20,259 nucleotides of DNA from Candidatus Eiseniibacteriota bacterium (GCA_025453925.1 JALOPK010000080.1:1-20259); one strand, 5' to 3'; shown: positions 6,168-14,398, counted from the first letter of the stretch. Translations and numbers: made by a program. The notes: generated by a model from the letters alone, not told the origin.

Positions 6168-6991
6168 CAGACGCCCCGCTTCCTGGTCGCCAGGTAGGCG
6201 ATATTGCCCACAACGATGAGGGCCACAATGAGGACGTGGCAGACCGACTGGATGTTCATCCAGATGATGGCGCGATCACCCTGGCCCAGCAACGTTTCGT
6301 ATTCGGCTGCACCTTTGAGGCCGCCCAGAATCCCCTCGATCTGCCCCGACTGGAGGTAGTTGTAGTAGTCTGCCGCCATGACCGCGGTGACGCCGAGCGC
6401 CAGCGGGAAGTTGTAGCGCTCGTGGCCATACATGATCCAGTAGTCGACGCCGCTGGTAGAACTCACCGACATGACAAAACGCAGGTCCGCATAGTTCCTG
6501 ATCCCCCGCATGAGCGGCAGACTGTCCAGCGGGTTGTTGTAGAAGTCGATGGGGAAGGATTGCCGCATATTCTGCCCCATCGAGAGAATCACCGATGCGG
6601 GATACGGGCGATAGCCAAGAAAGACATAGTCCTCTCCGTAGGTCTTTCCCTTCTCCTGGGCGATGTGCCGAATCTCCGACTCGATGAGGCTGACGCCCGT
6701 CGCCGAGAGGCAGGTCGACACGAAGCGTGCCCCCCGGTCAAAGACATGCCGCATGATGGAGTAGGACATGGGCTCCAGCTCTGCCATGGTGTCGGGGCCG
6801 TAGTCCATGTCGATCAGAATGACGTCGCCGGGCTGCAGCCCATCCACCATGTCGTAGACCTTCTTGACCTCGGGTGTGACGCGCACGGGCAGCTTCACCG
6901 GGAAGAGCAACGGCAGGACCAGCGCCAGGGCCAGCAAGAGGAAAATGATGCGGCGGTCCATCCCCAGAATCCAGACCATCAGGCGGCGCAT
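6167..6991 (-). CDS. Membrane-anchored protein with large extracytoplasmic-type domain (third gene of membrane operon)
   Basis: A 274-residue protein with one hydrophobic segment near the N terminus (13-31), a soluble domain of about 200 residues (35-240), and a second membrane segment near the C terminus (245-267). The domain opens with QPGDVILIDMDYGPDTMAEL (53-72), a strand-then-acidic-loop pattern of an alpha/beta fold. Cys94 is its first cysteine. I recognise no named family. The frame is open to 7099, but that extension overlaps the preceding gene out of frame. The ATG at 6991 lies one base after the previous stop with GGGAGA upstream, so that start is taken. It is coupled to both neighbours, which argues for a stoichiometric complex. 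Confidence 0.75.
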   Translation of the reverse strand: MRRLMVWILGMDRRIIFLLLALALVLPLLFPVKLPVRVTPEVKKVYDMVDGLQPGDVILIDMDYGPDTMAELEPMSYSIMRHVFDRGARFVSTCLSATGVSLIESEIRHIAQEKGKTYGEDYVFLGYRPYPASVILSMGQNMRQSFPIDFYNNPLDSLPLMRGIRNYADLRFVMSVSSTSGVDYWIMYGHERYNFPLALGVTAVMAADYYNYLQSGQIEGILGGLKGAAEYETLLGQGDRAIIWMNIQSVCHVLIVALIVVGNIAYLATRKRGV

Positions 6992-6992
6992 C

Positions 6993-7622
6993 CTAGTCTC
7001 CCGCCATGTAGCTGCGTTCGATGCCCAGCATGACCCGCAGCGCCATGGATGCCTCGCCCAGGCCGATCCCGATGAGGATGGCCCGCTTCGCCGCCACATT
7101 GGGGACGTTCAGGAGCCAGTCGGCGATGGCGGGGAAGAGCCCGGCGCTCATCCGGTCGCCCAGGGGGACACGGCCCAGCATCACGAATGCGGCGGCAAGA
7201 AGCAAAATCGTGGACATCGCGCTGCGCGCGCGGAAGGCGCGGAACGCAGCCGAGGCGATGAAGAAGGCAAGCAGGCTGAACATCGTCGCGGAAATGGGAT
7301 TCAGGACATTGTTGTACATCCACATGAAAATCCCGCCGCTCCCCGCCTCGACAGAGCCGAAGAGCCCTCCCGCCACGGTCAGCACGAGCCCGACGATGGT
7401 GATGATGCTGTACTGCCACTGGGCCTGGCGCCGACGGATCTTCTGGAGGTGTGACTCCACGAGGCTCATGATGCCGATCAGGATCGTGAATACGCCGAGA
7501 ATCTGGAGCCAGATGTTGGAGACCTCGTATACCTGCTCGAACGAACGGTGGGGCACGAAGAACTGCACCGTGAGAACGAAGGCGCAGAGGAAGGTCAGGA
7601 AGACGGGCAGTTGCCGTTTCAT
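6993..7622 (-). CDS. Polytopic membrane protein of unknown function (second gene of membrane operon)
   Basis: A 209-residue protein with about six membrane segments (5-22, 38-56, 69-88, 110-132, 135-152, 183-203). A positively charged loop (HLQKIRRRQAQW, about 58-69) follows the second segment and would be cytoplasmic by the positive-inside rule. I recognise no family. The ATG at 7622 overlaps the preceding gene's TGA as ATGA and has no strong ribosome-binding site of its own, so translation probably depends on re-initiation. The next gene begins one base after its stop. Confidence 0.75.
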   Translation of the reverse strand: MKRQLPVFLTFLCAFVLTVQFFVPHRSFEQVYEVSNIWLQILGVFTILIGIMSLVESHLQKIRRRQAQWQYSIITIVGLVLTVAGGLFGSVEAGSGGIFMWMYNNVLNPISATMFSLLAFFIASAAFRAFRARSAMSTILLLAAAFVMLGRVPLGDRMSAGLFPAIADWLLNVPNVAAKRAILIGIGLGEASMALRVMLGIERSYMAGD

Positions 7623-8731
7623 TGCACGATATCCAGGAGGCGAACTACGGAGTCGGAGCCCAGCGTGACGGCGAGCGTGCCGGCAATCACCAGCGCGACT
7701 ACGATGAGCTTGGCGATGTCCTGCGCCTTGAGCGTGCCCAACTGCAGCGGATCGTTGGAAAGGTAGGCGCTGGCCGCGTAGAGCTCCTCACCCATGAGCG
7801 TGTAGTCGCATGCCGCCACGAAGAAGGGAATTTGCGTCAGCTCGTCGGTGCCGGCGATCTGGATCGAGCCGGCCTGAAAACCGGTCTCCGCCAAAATGAG
7901 CGACTCCGCGTAGAACTTGCCCAGGTAGAAATTGGTCGCGGGTCTCTCCCGGAGCATCAGCCCGTTCACGGCGGCGGTGAAGGGAAACTGCTCCGACGTC
8001 ACGTAGAAGACGTCTCGCTCCTGGTACGCCTCGGGCCGGCCCGCATTGATACAGGAGGCCTTGACCACTTCCTGCGCGATGATCATGACCGTGGCATACG
8101 TGTTGGGTACGATGAGCCGCGTCCCATACTCCGCGGTTCGCTTGGCGACGCGGCCCAACACGGTGAACGCGGCGATGGTGGCCACTTCGGACGCCTCCCC
8201 GATGCCGGGCACGAACAGGATGGGCTTCCCCATCTCCGTTGCCCGGCCGATGGCCTCATCAACGGCACCGATGCCCGCGATGGGTCGCACGTAAAGCTGC
8301 ATGCCTCGCCGTGCGTGGTGGATCATGAGCAGCATTATGGCGGCAAACCCCACGCTGAAGACCAGTACCACTGCCTTGCCGCGATGGAACCACTGTGCCA
8401 AGGGGATGGCCTGCGCTGAAGGATACTCGCGGCTCCACCTCTCGGCCTGAGCGATCAGCCGGTAGTAGTAGGGCTGCCCGTCGGTGAGGCTGTCGGAGTC
8501 TGAATAGCGGAGCGCAGAGGCAGGGAGCACCGCGACGGTGTCGAAGGGGCCTGCCTCGACCGCCGCGCGGAGCACCAGGTAGCGATCCGGCTGACCTTCC
8601 GCGGGAGGTGCCCAGGACAGGGCAACCGTGCCTCCATGGTCGTTGGGCGTGTCCACGGCCTCCAGGCCGGCCGCGGGCGCCGGGCCCCGGAGGGCCAAGA
8701 GAATCAGGGTGATGATCCAGCACGCGGGCAC
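7619..8731 (-). CDS. Fn3-containing membrane protein with a conserved domain of unknown function (first gene of membrane operon)
   Basis: A 370-residue protein. Residues 1-21 look like a signal peptide (ends PAPAAG), about 25-108 read as a fibronectin type III domain (VALSWAPP ... YYYRLIA), a membrane segment spans 119-138, and a soluble block of about 200 residues (146-345) precedes a last membrane segment (349-368). The block carries dense invariant-looking runs: GAVDEAIGRATEMGKPILFV, GKFYAESLILAETGF (271-285), QIAGTDELTQIPFFVAACDY and TLMGEELYAASAYLS. I associate this with a DUF family (possibly DUF6754) but cannot verify that. An ATG at 8746 is in frame, yet its first codons are themselves the AAGGAGG ribosome-binding site for the GTG at 8731, so GTG is preferred. 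Confidence 0.8.
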   Translation of the reverse strand: MPACWIITLILLALRGPAPAAGLEAVDTPNDHGGTVALSWAPPAEGQPDRYLVLRAAVEAGPFDTVAVLPASALRYSDSDSLTDGQPYYYRLIAQAERWSREYPSAQAIPLAQWFHRGKAVVLVFSVGFAAIMLLMIHHARRGMQLYVRPIAGIGAVDEAIGRATEMGKPILFVPGIGEASEVATIAAFTVLGRVAKRTAEYGTRLIVPNTYATVMIIAQEVVKASCINAGRPEAYQERDVFYVTSEQFPFTAAVNGLMLRERPATNFYLGKFYAESLILAETGFQAGSIQIAGTDELTQIPFFVAACDYTLMGEELYAASAYLSNDPLQLGTLKAQDIAKLIVVALVIAGTLAVTLGSDSVVRLLDIVQ

Positions 8732-8736
8732 CGGCA

Positions 8737-8743
8737 CCTCCTT
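8737..8743 (-). promoter_or_regulatory. Ribosome-binding site deciding the operon's start codon
   Basis: AAGGAGG on the minus strand sits 5 nt before GTG 8731. It overlaps codons 2-4 of the longer frame beginning at ATG 8746, which has no ribosome-binding site upstream. The predicted transcription start (near 8754) would leave the ATG only an 8-nt leader. Confidence 0.7.
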
Positions 8744-8760
8744 CATCGACAGAGGTGAAC

Positions 8761-8794
8761 AGTATGCTCATCCCGGGGGGCGAGGTCAACCTCG
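8761..8794 (-). promoter_or_regulatory. Promoter of the membrane operon with overlapping dyad
   Basis: TTGACC (8784-8789, minus strand) and CATACT (8761-8766) are spaced by exactly 17 bp. A perfect inverted repeat CGAGG-TCAA-CCTCG (8781-8794) covers the -35 hexamer and lies between this promoter and the divergent one for 8861. It is a plausible operator or activator site; which protein binds is unknown. Confidence 0.6.
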
Positions 8795-8808
8795 AGGCGT
8801 GTACAGGC

Positions 8809-8836
8809 TTGCCATGGCCGCGGGACGACGTAGTAT
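8809..8836 (+). promoter_or_regulatory. Promoter of the HEAT-repeat membrane protein gene
   Basis: TTGCCA (8809-8814) and TAGTAT (8831-8836) are separated by 16 bp, predicting a start near 8843 and an 18-nt leader that contains AAAGGAG before the GTG at 8861. It is back-to-back with the membrane operon promoter, about 20 bp apart. Confidence 0.5.
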
Positions 8837-8860
8837 ACGACCCGCGAAAGGAGCAACAAG

Positions 8861-9832
8861 GTGGCACGTCACGATGACAGCACACGGCAGAATCTGTCCG
8901 CCCTCCCCGAGGGATTCCTCTGGGATACCCCACAGTGGATCCGAACCGATCACCTGAAGGCCCACCCGGCGAAGTTCATCGCCCGCGTACTCATCGGGGG
9001 ATTCGTCGGGCTCCTATTCGGGCGAGTGCTGGGCAGTCTGCAGGGTCTCTTTCTTCAGTGGGTCTATGATGGAGTACTCCGTGCCATGCCAGGTGTGGAG
9101 GGAAGCGTGGGGCGCATCATCCATGCGGTGGCGGCCGGGCTGGGAACCATGGTGGCTCCACTCCTGTTCTCCAGTCCGCTTTCGACCAGTCTGTCCGAAC
9201 TCCGTGACACGGGCGGGGGGTCGGCGGCGATTCTGTTTCTTGCCCAGCTTCACGGATCGGTCAATGGGATCTTCCAGGGGGTGCGCCCGACGCTGGGAGA
9301 CCGGTGTCAGACCGTGGTCGAACGTGTCCTTCTCGGGTGGGGGATGCTCTGGCGGCTCATCACCCGGCCCCTGCGGGCGTTGATTCAACGACCGCCCTCG
9401 ACCCGAGAACTCCACGTCTTGTTGTCGGATGCGGGCAGACAGGAAACGGCGAAGAAGCTGATGAACCTCTTGCGCCGGGGCCTGCTCCCCACCCCCGAGG
9501 AGACGCAGGGTGGAGAGGAGATCCTGCTGGCCGCCTGGCCCGGCAAGATCCCCCCCGAGAAACGGCCCGAACTGTGGTGGACGAAACCCGCGGTGCGGGT
9601 TGAGGTGTACCGTTGGATTGAATCCACCCGCCGGCCCGATGCGCTGCCCTTACTCGCGCGGGGGCTGAACGATCCGGATCCAGATGCCCGACGGGCCGCC
9701 GTCGTCGCGCTCGCCGCACTCGGCACGCAGGAGACGGTGCCCTACCTGGTGTCGCTCCTTGACGAGGGCCCCGAGATCCGCACGGTTGCGGTTGCGGGCC
9801 TGAAGCGATGCGCAGCGGAGATGGAAGCATAG
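8861..9832 (+). CDS. Membrane-associated HEAT-repeat protein
   Basis: A 323-residue protein. The N-terminal third has two or three hydrophobic stretches (about 39-63, 85-108 and possibly 121-141). The C-terminal region holds two HEAT-type helical repeats (about 258-318: DALPLLARGLNDPDPDARRA, then ETVPYLVSLLDEGPEIRTVA), a protein-interaction scaffold. No enzyme motif is visible. The start is GTG, with AAAGGAG 8 nt upstream; no ATG fits as well. Its promoter is divergent from the membrane operon across about 130 bp, so co-regulation or joint function with that operon is reasonable to suspect, but this rests on position alone. Confidence 0.78.
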   Translation: MARHDDSTRQNLSALPEGFLWDTPQWIRTDHLKAHPAKFIARVLIGGFVGLLFGRVLGSLQGLFLQWVYDGVLRAMPGVEGSVGRIIHAVAAGLGTMVAPLLFSSPLSTSLSELRDTGGGSAAILFLAQLHGSVNGIFQGVRPTLGDRCQTVVERVLLGWGMLWRLITRPLRALIQRPPSTRELHVLLSDAGRQETAKKLMNLLRRGLLPTPEETQGGEEILLAAWPGKIPPEKRPELWWTKPAVRVEVYRWIESTRRPDALPLLARGLNDPDPDARRAAVVALAALGTQETVPYLVSLLDEGPEIRTVAVAGLKRCAAEMEA

Positions 9833-9882
9833 ACGCTCGCCCACGTCCGCCCCGCTGAGGCGGCCGCAGGGAAAGGAACACA

Positions 9883-10218
9883 ATGATCACAGAAGAGACC
9901 GTTCGGGAGGCCCTCAGGCAGGTGTTCGACCCGGAGATTCCGATCAATGTCGTGGACATGGGGCTCATCTACCGGGTCGCGATCGCGGGAGGGGACGTTG
10001 TCATTGACATGACATTGACCGGCCGCGGCTGCCCGATGCACGGATTGATCGCCGACATGGTCCGCAGGAAGGTCGCCGAGATCTCTGGGGTGAGCAGTGT
10101 CCAAGTGAACGTTGTGTGGGACCCGCCGTGGAATCCGACAATGATGAGTCGCGACGTGCAGATCCGCTATGGGTTCGCCACGGCGGACGAGGGCCACGCT
10201 TCCCCGGACACCCCCTGA
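9883..10218 (+). CDS. MIP18/DUF59-family iron-sulfur assembly protein (SufT/PaaD-like)
   Basis: A 111-residue protein of the MIP18 (DUF59) family, linked to Fe-S cluster maturation. The block DPEIPINVVDMGLIY (16-30) and the TGRGCPMHG segment with conserved Cys50 are the family signature. VWDPPWNPTMMS (78-89) is the usual C-terminal motif, extended by a short polar tail. It is single-domain and has no Suf or Isc genes around it. AAAGGA lies about 6 nt before the ATG. It begins 50 bp after the HEAT-protein stop on the same strand, so it may be co-transcribed. It could serve a specific Fe-S client and not general assembly; the sequence does not say. Confidence 0.88.
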   Translation: MITEETVREALRQVFDPEIPINVVDMGLIYRVAIAGGDVVIDMTLTGRGCPMHGLIADMVRRKVAEISGVSSVQVNVVWDPPWNPTMMSRDVQIRYGFATADEGHASPDTP

Positions 10219-10324
10219 CCTGCCGCCGGCCGGGCATGTGCACCGGCATTGACCGGGGACGGCGCGTACGCGGCGGTAGACACAGGCCTTCGATGGTGGC
10301 GAGGGGCGTGTTTCGGAGGTGTGA

Positions 10325-11071
10325 ATGATACGAGTGATCCCCGCCCGGGAGCGTCACTTCTCTGATTTCGAGTGGCTCAGGACTTACTGGCTCTTCTCGT
10401 TCGCAGAGTACTACGACCCATCGAACATCCAGTTCGGCCCCCTGCGGGTGTTCAACGACGATGTGGTCGCCCCGGGTGCGGGGTTTCCCACGCATCCGCA
10501 CCGGGAGATGGAGATCATCACCATTCCCCTCAGCGGCGAGATCACCCACGCCGACAGCATGGGCAACCGTGCCATCATCGTCCCCGGAGACGTCCAGCGT
10601 ATGTCTGCCGGCACGGGACTGACCCACTCGGAGTACAATCTCGGAGAGTCGCCAGTCCACTTCTATCAGATCTGGATCTACCCCGATCAGAGGGGTCTTC
10701 CGCCCGGCTACGATCAGCGGCGGTTCGATTCCTCTGAATGGCACAATCGCCTGTGGCCGGTGGCGTCAGGCCGAGGACTGCCCGACGTGGTGACGTTGTG
10801 TGCGGACGCTACCATCCTCCGGGCGGAGCTGGATTCCGGCGTGTCGTTCCTCCACGATCCCGGAGAGGATCGGCGTCTCTTTCTGTATCTCACCTACGGA
10901 GCAATCACCCTCAACGAGAGCGAGTTGGCAGCGCAGGATCAGGCGAGGGTCGACGGTGTGCCCCGAATCCATGTGACGGCACGGAGTGCCAGCGGCCTGG
11001 TGCTTGTGGACCTCCCGTCCGGCAGGGGAGTTGGCTACGATGCCGCAACGTTGCGGGGCGCGCGGGCATGA
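10325..11071 (+). CDS. Pirin-family cupin protein (YhaK/quercetinase-like)
   Basis: A 248-residue bicupin of the pirin family. Metal ligands of the first cupin are present: H57 and H59 in PTHPHREMEI, then H101 and E103 in GTGLTHSEYN. RVFNDDVVAPGAGF (41-54) and YQIWIYPDQRG (114-124) are the other conserved blocks. Some relatives are quercetin 2,3-dioxygenases, but most have unknown substrates. GGAGG about 5 nt upstream supports the ATG at 10325. Its last four bases overlap the next ORF as ATGA. A perfect 14-bp palindrome, CCGCAACGTTGCGG, occurs at 11043-11056 inside its last codons. The 106-bp gap before it has no convincing promoter. Confidence 0.9.
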   Translation: MIRVIPARERHFSDFEWLRTYWLFSFAEYYDPSNIQFGPLRVFNDDVVAPGAGFPTHPHREMEIITIPLSGEITHADSMGNRAIIVPGDVQRMSAGTGLTHSEYNLGESPVHFYQIWIYPDQRGLPPGYDQRRFDSSEWHNRLWPVASGRGLPDVVTLCADATILRAELDSGVSFLHDPGEDRRLFLYLTYGAITLNESELAAQDQARVDGVPRIHVTARSASGLVLVDLPSGRGVGYDAATLRGARA

Positions 11072-11277
11072 AGCCCCGACCCGTCCTGCCACGGATCGAC
11101 GGCATCACCGATCTGGTGGAACTCGGCGTCCAGGTGGACCGCCATCTGGAGGAGATCGGGGAGTTCCGGCCAGGCGAGGCGTGGGGTGATTGCGCGACAC
11201 GGGTTGACGCCATGGATCCGGCCCTGGCTTCCTGGCTGCGCACCGCAGACCGGCGGTGGGATGAGCTGATCGCCTGA
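11068..11277 (+). CDS. Small hypothetical protein coupled to pirin
   Basis: A 69-residue ORF that starts in an ATGA overlap with the pirin stop. It is polar and mildly acidic, with heptad-like helices (LVELGVQVDRHLEEIGEF and SWLRTADRRWDELIA) separated by a small loop containing Cys42. No family is recognised and no ribosome-binding site of its own is seen. The overlap and protein-like composition favour a real gene, with lower certainty because it is short. Confidence 0.5.
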   Translation: MKPRPVLPRIDGITDLVELGVQVDRHLEEIGEFRPGEAWGDCATRVDAMDPALASWLRTADRRWDELIA

Positions 11278-11371
11278 GCCGGGAGGCGCGTGTGAGTCTA
11301 GCCGGTGGTGCGGCGGGATTTTCGACGAGGCGGCAAGGGCGAAGCGCAGCTCCCCCGCCCGGCGGGCCTCT

Positions 11372-14300
11372 CTACATTCGGTTGAGCTTCTCCTCCAACT
11401 CGGCGGCCCATTCAGGCACGGGGACATCCAGGTCCTCCACGATCCGGGTCTTCATCAGCCCCAGGTAGTAGCGCGCTTTGGTCGGGAGGTTCAGCTGTAT
11501 GCAAGTCGAAGGGATCTCCGCCAGGGCATGCAGGCATCTCACCAGCAATTCGCTCAGGAAGGCCCTCCTCGACTCTGCGAATGATTCGTATCGCGCGTCC
11601 TCGAGAAACTTCCCACGGTAGAGGGTGGCGGCCGCACGGAGGAGAGGGACGGCTTCGTCGTACTGACGCCCTGCAACGGCCGCAAGGCCTCGTTCCGCCG
11701 ATCTCTCGAAGGCCCGGTCGGTAATCTCCACGTCATCCGCACAGTAAAGCCTGTACGACCCGTGCTCTGTCCTCACCTCGACGTGGCCCCCGGCGCCGGC
11801 GGCCGAGAGGATCTTCCGCAGGTTGCTGACCTCGTTGTGCAGGCTGTGTTTGATCTTGTCCGGGTCCCCGTCGGGCCAGAGAGTATCGGCGGCTTCGTCC
11901 AGGCTGATGCGATGCGAGGGGCTCGCCAGCAGCAACCCGAAGAAACGCTTGGCTTTGCGGTTCGCATTCCATCCACGCTCCTGAGTCGCCCCCCCCACCA
12001 GCAACTGCAGGGCACCAAGGGTGTGAATCTCGATCCGTGCGCGCGGTGCATCGGCGACAACAGGCTGATCGCGACCTGCTGCCGCGGCGATGATCCGGCG
12101 TGCAGCGAGACGGCGGTCCGGCCACCACGTTGAGGCCGCTCGCTCCGCCCAGAGGACGAGATCAGAGTCACTGGCGGGTAGGAACTTGAAGCCGTGGAGC
12201 ACCATCGCCTCACAGAATCGCAGCAAGTCGGCCCGCGCGCCCTCGCCGTCTCCACGCCGCTCGGATGCATACGCCCTGCACACCATGGCGTTGGCCCACA
12301 CGTGTGCGGCGCGTTCAGCATCGGCGCGGGCCGTCACGTCGTCAAACAACTCGCCGGCGGGCTCCGCGTAGCCCTCACGTAGCAACAGGAACCCAAGGAG
12401 CAACCGATCCCACAGCCGAGCACCATCGCCATGCGCCATCTCCCCCCCGGCTCCATCGGTCGCAGGCACCGAAGACCCCGTGCTACGTGCGATCAAGCGA
12501 CGGCAATGGTCGATGCGAAACGACGCCATTCCCTCCGCCTCCGCCTCCGCCGCCCGTGACCTGGCCCCCTCCAGATCGCCTCCCCACACGGCACACATCC
12601 CCGCCAGACCCATCAGCTCCCGCCTGAGGCCAGTCGCGCGAAGACGGGCCGAGAGATCCATCATGCTCTCCACCCGGTTGGTCGCCGATGCGAGATCCCC
12701 CTCGAGGGCGTCGGCCTCGGCCAGCCATCTTTCCCTCATCAGCGAGGTGAACGCGGAATCCTCCCCTGCGGTGATGCGTGCAAGCGCGGCCCGGGCGGCC
12801 CCGTACTCACCACGGTGGCAGTGGAGCCGCGCCCTGCAGATCAAGGCAAGGCTCCAATGGAAGCCGTGGGTATCGCCTGCCAAGGTCTCCATGGCCTCTC
12901 TGATCAGTGGTTCGGCTTCACGGCCCGCGCCGATGTCGAGGAGGCGCCACGCATCCCACACCAGGGTCCATGGGGTTGCTTCCGGGAGCAGCCTTGCGAT
13001 CTTCCTCCAGCCCCAGAGCAGGCCGGGTTCTTCGCCGGCGTCAGGCGAGGCCGGTCTGGCCTCGGGGATGCTGCCGCGATCCGTGCCCGATGGTTCTATC
13101 GCCGGGTGGAGAGAATGTGTCCCCCTCACCAGAGCCATGAAACCGAGGAGCGCGCGGCCATGGTCGTCCACTCCGGCACATCGCACCAGTCCATCAGCCA
13201 GGGGACAGAGCAGACCTGGATCTTGGTCGAGCACAACGGAGAGCCCGATGGCCTGCAGGACCCTCGACGCCTGCGCCCCGTCCCCGGCCTTCACATAGGC
13301 CGAAATGGCGTCTTCCAGGTTTCCCCGGGCCTCCAAGATCCGTCCTGCCGCGGCCCACCGCTCAGACATCCGCGCGGCCCCGATCTCGGCTGCCAGGACA
13401 GCATTGAGCCGGTCCCGCGTGCGGTTTTCGATCACGTACCGTCCCCCCACGCGGGCCATCGGAGCGGTGCCGGATTCGAGGAGTCTGCGGAGTCGCTGCC
13501 CCATACCCGGGACTCCCGTGAGCGTGTCCGCATCCGCGGGCTCGATGGCGGGAAGAAGCGAAATCGAGAGCAGAAGCTCGCGGTCAACGAGATCGAGTGA
13601 GCGCAAGGCGCTGTCGCCCGGAGGTCTACAGGCCCAGATAACAGACGAGCGGAGCATCTCTCCCTCAGCGGGCTTCTCAGGGAAAGCTGCCGCGATGGCG
13701 GCGATGCCCCGCGGCCAACCCGCAGTGACCCGGCACGCAACGTCTATGATCTCGTCTTCCTCGAGGCAGGCCCACCGCCTGAGCGCTTCGTTCACCTCAC
13801 TCCGGCTCAAGGCCAGCCGGTCGGGTCCGACGATCGCCAGCTGTCCGATCCGGGCCAGACTGTCCAGGGCGGCAACAGGCATCACCGTGCCAGTGATCGC
13901 GACCTTTGCCCCTGGTGGTGTGGCGCTGAGAAGCCGGAGTGCGAACGCGACAACCAGGTCGGGGGATGGGGATCGATCGACGCCATCGAGCACGACGTGG
14001 AGTCCAGAAGAGTCCCCGCCCTGCAACAAAGAGGCCAAAACCCTTTCGCACTCCACGGCCGGCGCGTCGTGGGGGCCGGGACGGACCGCCGGGGCGGCCT
14101 CGATGCTGGAGGCTTCTTCGGTCACGCGCTGGGCGAGCCTCTCCGCCGAGGAGTCATCCGCCGTGATTGTCAGCCAGATCACCTGGGAGCCGCACTCCGT
14201 CACCGCATCGCGGAGTGCAATGGTTTTGCCGAAGCCCGACGGAGCGACGACGAGGGTCAGTCGTCGTTGGAGCGCCTTGAGGAGCAATGCCCGGAGGCGG

Positions 14301-14398
14301 GGGCGCTGAATGGGAGGTATCGGTCCTCCTGCTTCGGCCAGCGGCTCAAGGATATCACCGGGGGACTCGGACTCCGTCGCCTCGCGCGCTGGCTTCAT
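11372..14398 (-). CDS. STAND-ATPase transcriptional regulator with C-terminal SARP-type DNA-binding/BTAD module
   Basis: A 1008-residue regulator. The N-terminal part is a MalT-like NTPase: Walker A APSGFGKT (52-59) and Walker B HVVLDGVD (134-141), followed by a long alpha-helical, TPR-like middle (about 330-780). The C terminus (786-890) is an OmpR/SARP winged helix (IEIHTLGALQL ... HRISLDEAADTLWPD ... SLHNEVSNLRKIL ... GSYRLY) followed by a bacterial transcriptional activator domain (892-1005, YDEAVPLLRAAATLYRGKFL). The order is ATPase-TPR-DNA-binding, opposite to AfsR-type SARPs where DNA binding comes first. Such proteins activate target genes after ligand-driven ATPase switching; the ligand is unknown. 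GGAGG precedes the ATG by about 5 nt. It is divergent from a kinase-like ORF and faces the pirin pair tail to tail. Confidence 0.88.
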   Translation of the reverse strand: MKPAREATESESPGDILEPLAEAGGPIPPIQRPRLRALLLKALQRRLTLVVAPSGFGKTIALRDAVTECGSQVIWLTITADDSSAERLAQRVTEEASSIEAAPAVRPGPHDAPAVECERVLASLLQGGDSSGLHVVLDGVDRSPSPDLVVAFALRLLSATPPGAKVAITGTVMPVAALDSLARIGQLAIVGPDRLALSRSEVNEALRRWACLEEDEIIDVACRVTAGWPRGIAAIAAAFPEKPAEGEMLRSSVIWACRPPGDSALRSLDLVDRELLLSISLLPAIEPADADTLTGVPGMGQRLRRLLESGTAPMARVGGRYVIENRTRDRLNAVLAAEIGAARMSERWAAAGRILEARGNLEDAISAYVKAGDGAQASRVLQAIGLSVVLDQDPGLLCPLADGLVRCAGVDDHGRALLGFMALVRGTHSLHPAIEPSGTDRGSIPEARPASPDAGEEPGLLWGWRKIARLLPEATPWTLVWDAWRLLDIGAGREAEPLIREAMETLAGDTHGFHWSLALICRARLHCHRGEYGAARAALARITAGEDSAFTSLMRERWLAEADALEGDLASATNRVESMMDLSARLRATGLRRELMGLAGMCAVWGGDLEGARSRAAEAEAEGMASFRIDHCRRLIARSTGSSVPATDGAGGEMAHGDGARLWDRLLLGFLLLREGYAEPAGELFDDVTARADAERAAHVWANAMVCRAYASERRGDGEGARADLLRFCEAMVLHGFKFLPASDSDLVLWAERAASTWWPDRRLAARRIIAAAAGRDQPVVADAPRARIEIHTLGALQLLVGGATQERGWNANRKAKRFFGLLLASPSHRISLDEAADTLWPDGDPDKIKHSLHNEVSNLRKILSAAGAGGHVEVRTEHGSYRLYCADDVEITDRAFERSAERGLAAVAGRQYDEAVPLLRAAATLYRGKFLEDARYESFAESRRAFLSELLVRCLHALAEIPSTCIQLNLPTKARYYLGLMKTRIVEDLDVPVPEWAAELEEKLNRM

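Noticed and set aside
8259-8933. 224-codon minus-strand frame overlapping the first membrane-operon gene
   Set aside because: It crosses the divergent promoter region and is Arg/Gly/Pro-rich without motifs; the overlapping frame has signal peptide, Fn3 and conserved blocks.
10249-10282. Promoter before pirin (TTGACC ... TAGACA)
   Set aside because: The hexamers are 22 bp apart, too far for a standard sigma-70 promoter.
13305-14309. 334-codon plus-strand open frame opposite the STAND regulator
   Set aside because: Composition is Ser/Arg/Ala-rich as expected for the reverse of a GC-rich gene; the minus strand carries Walker A and B motifs.
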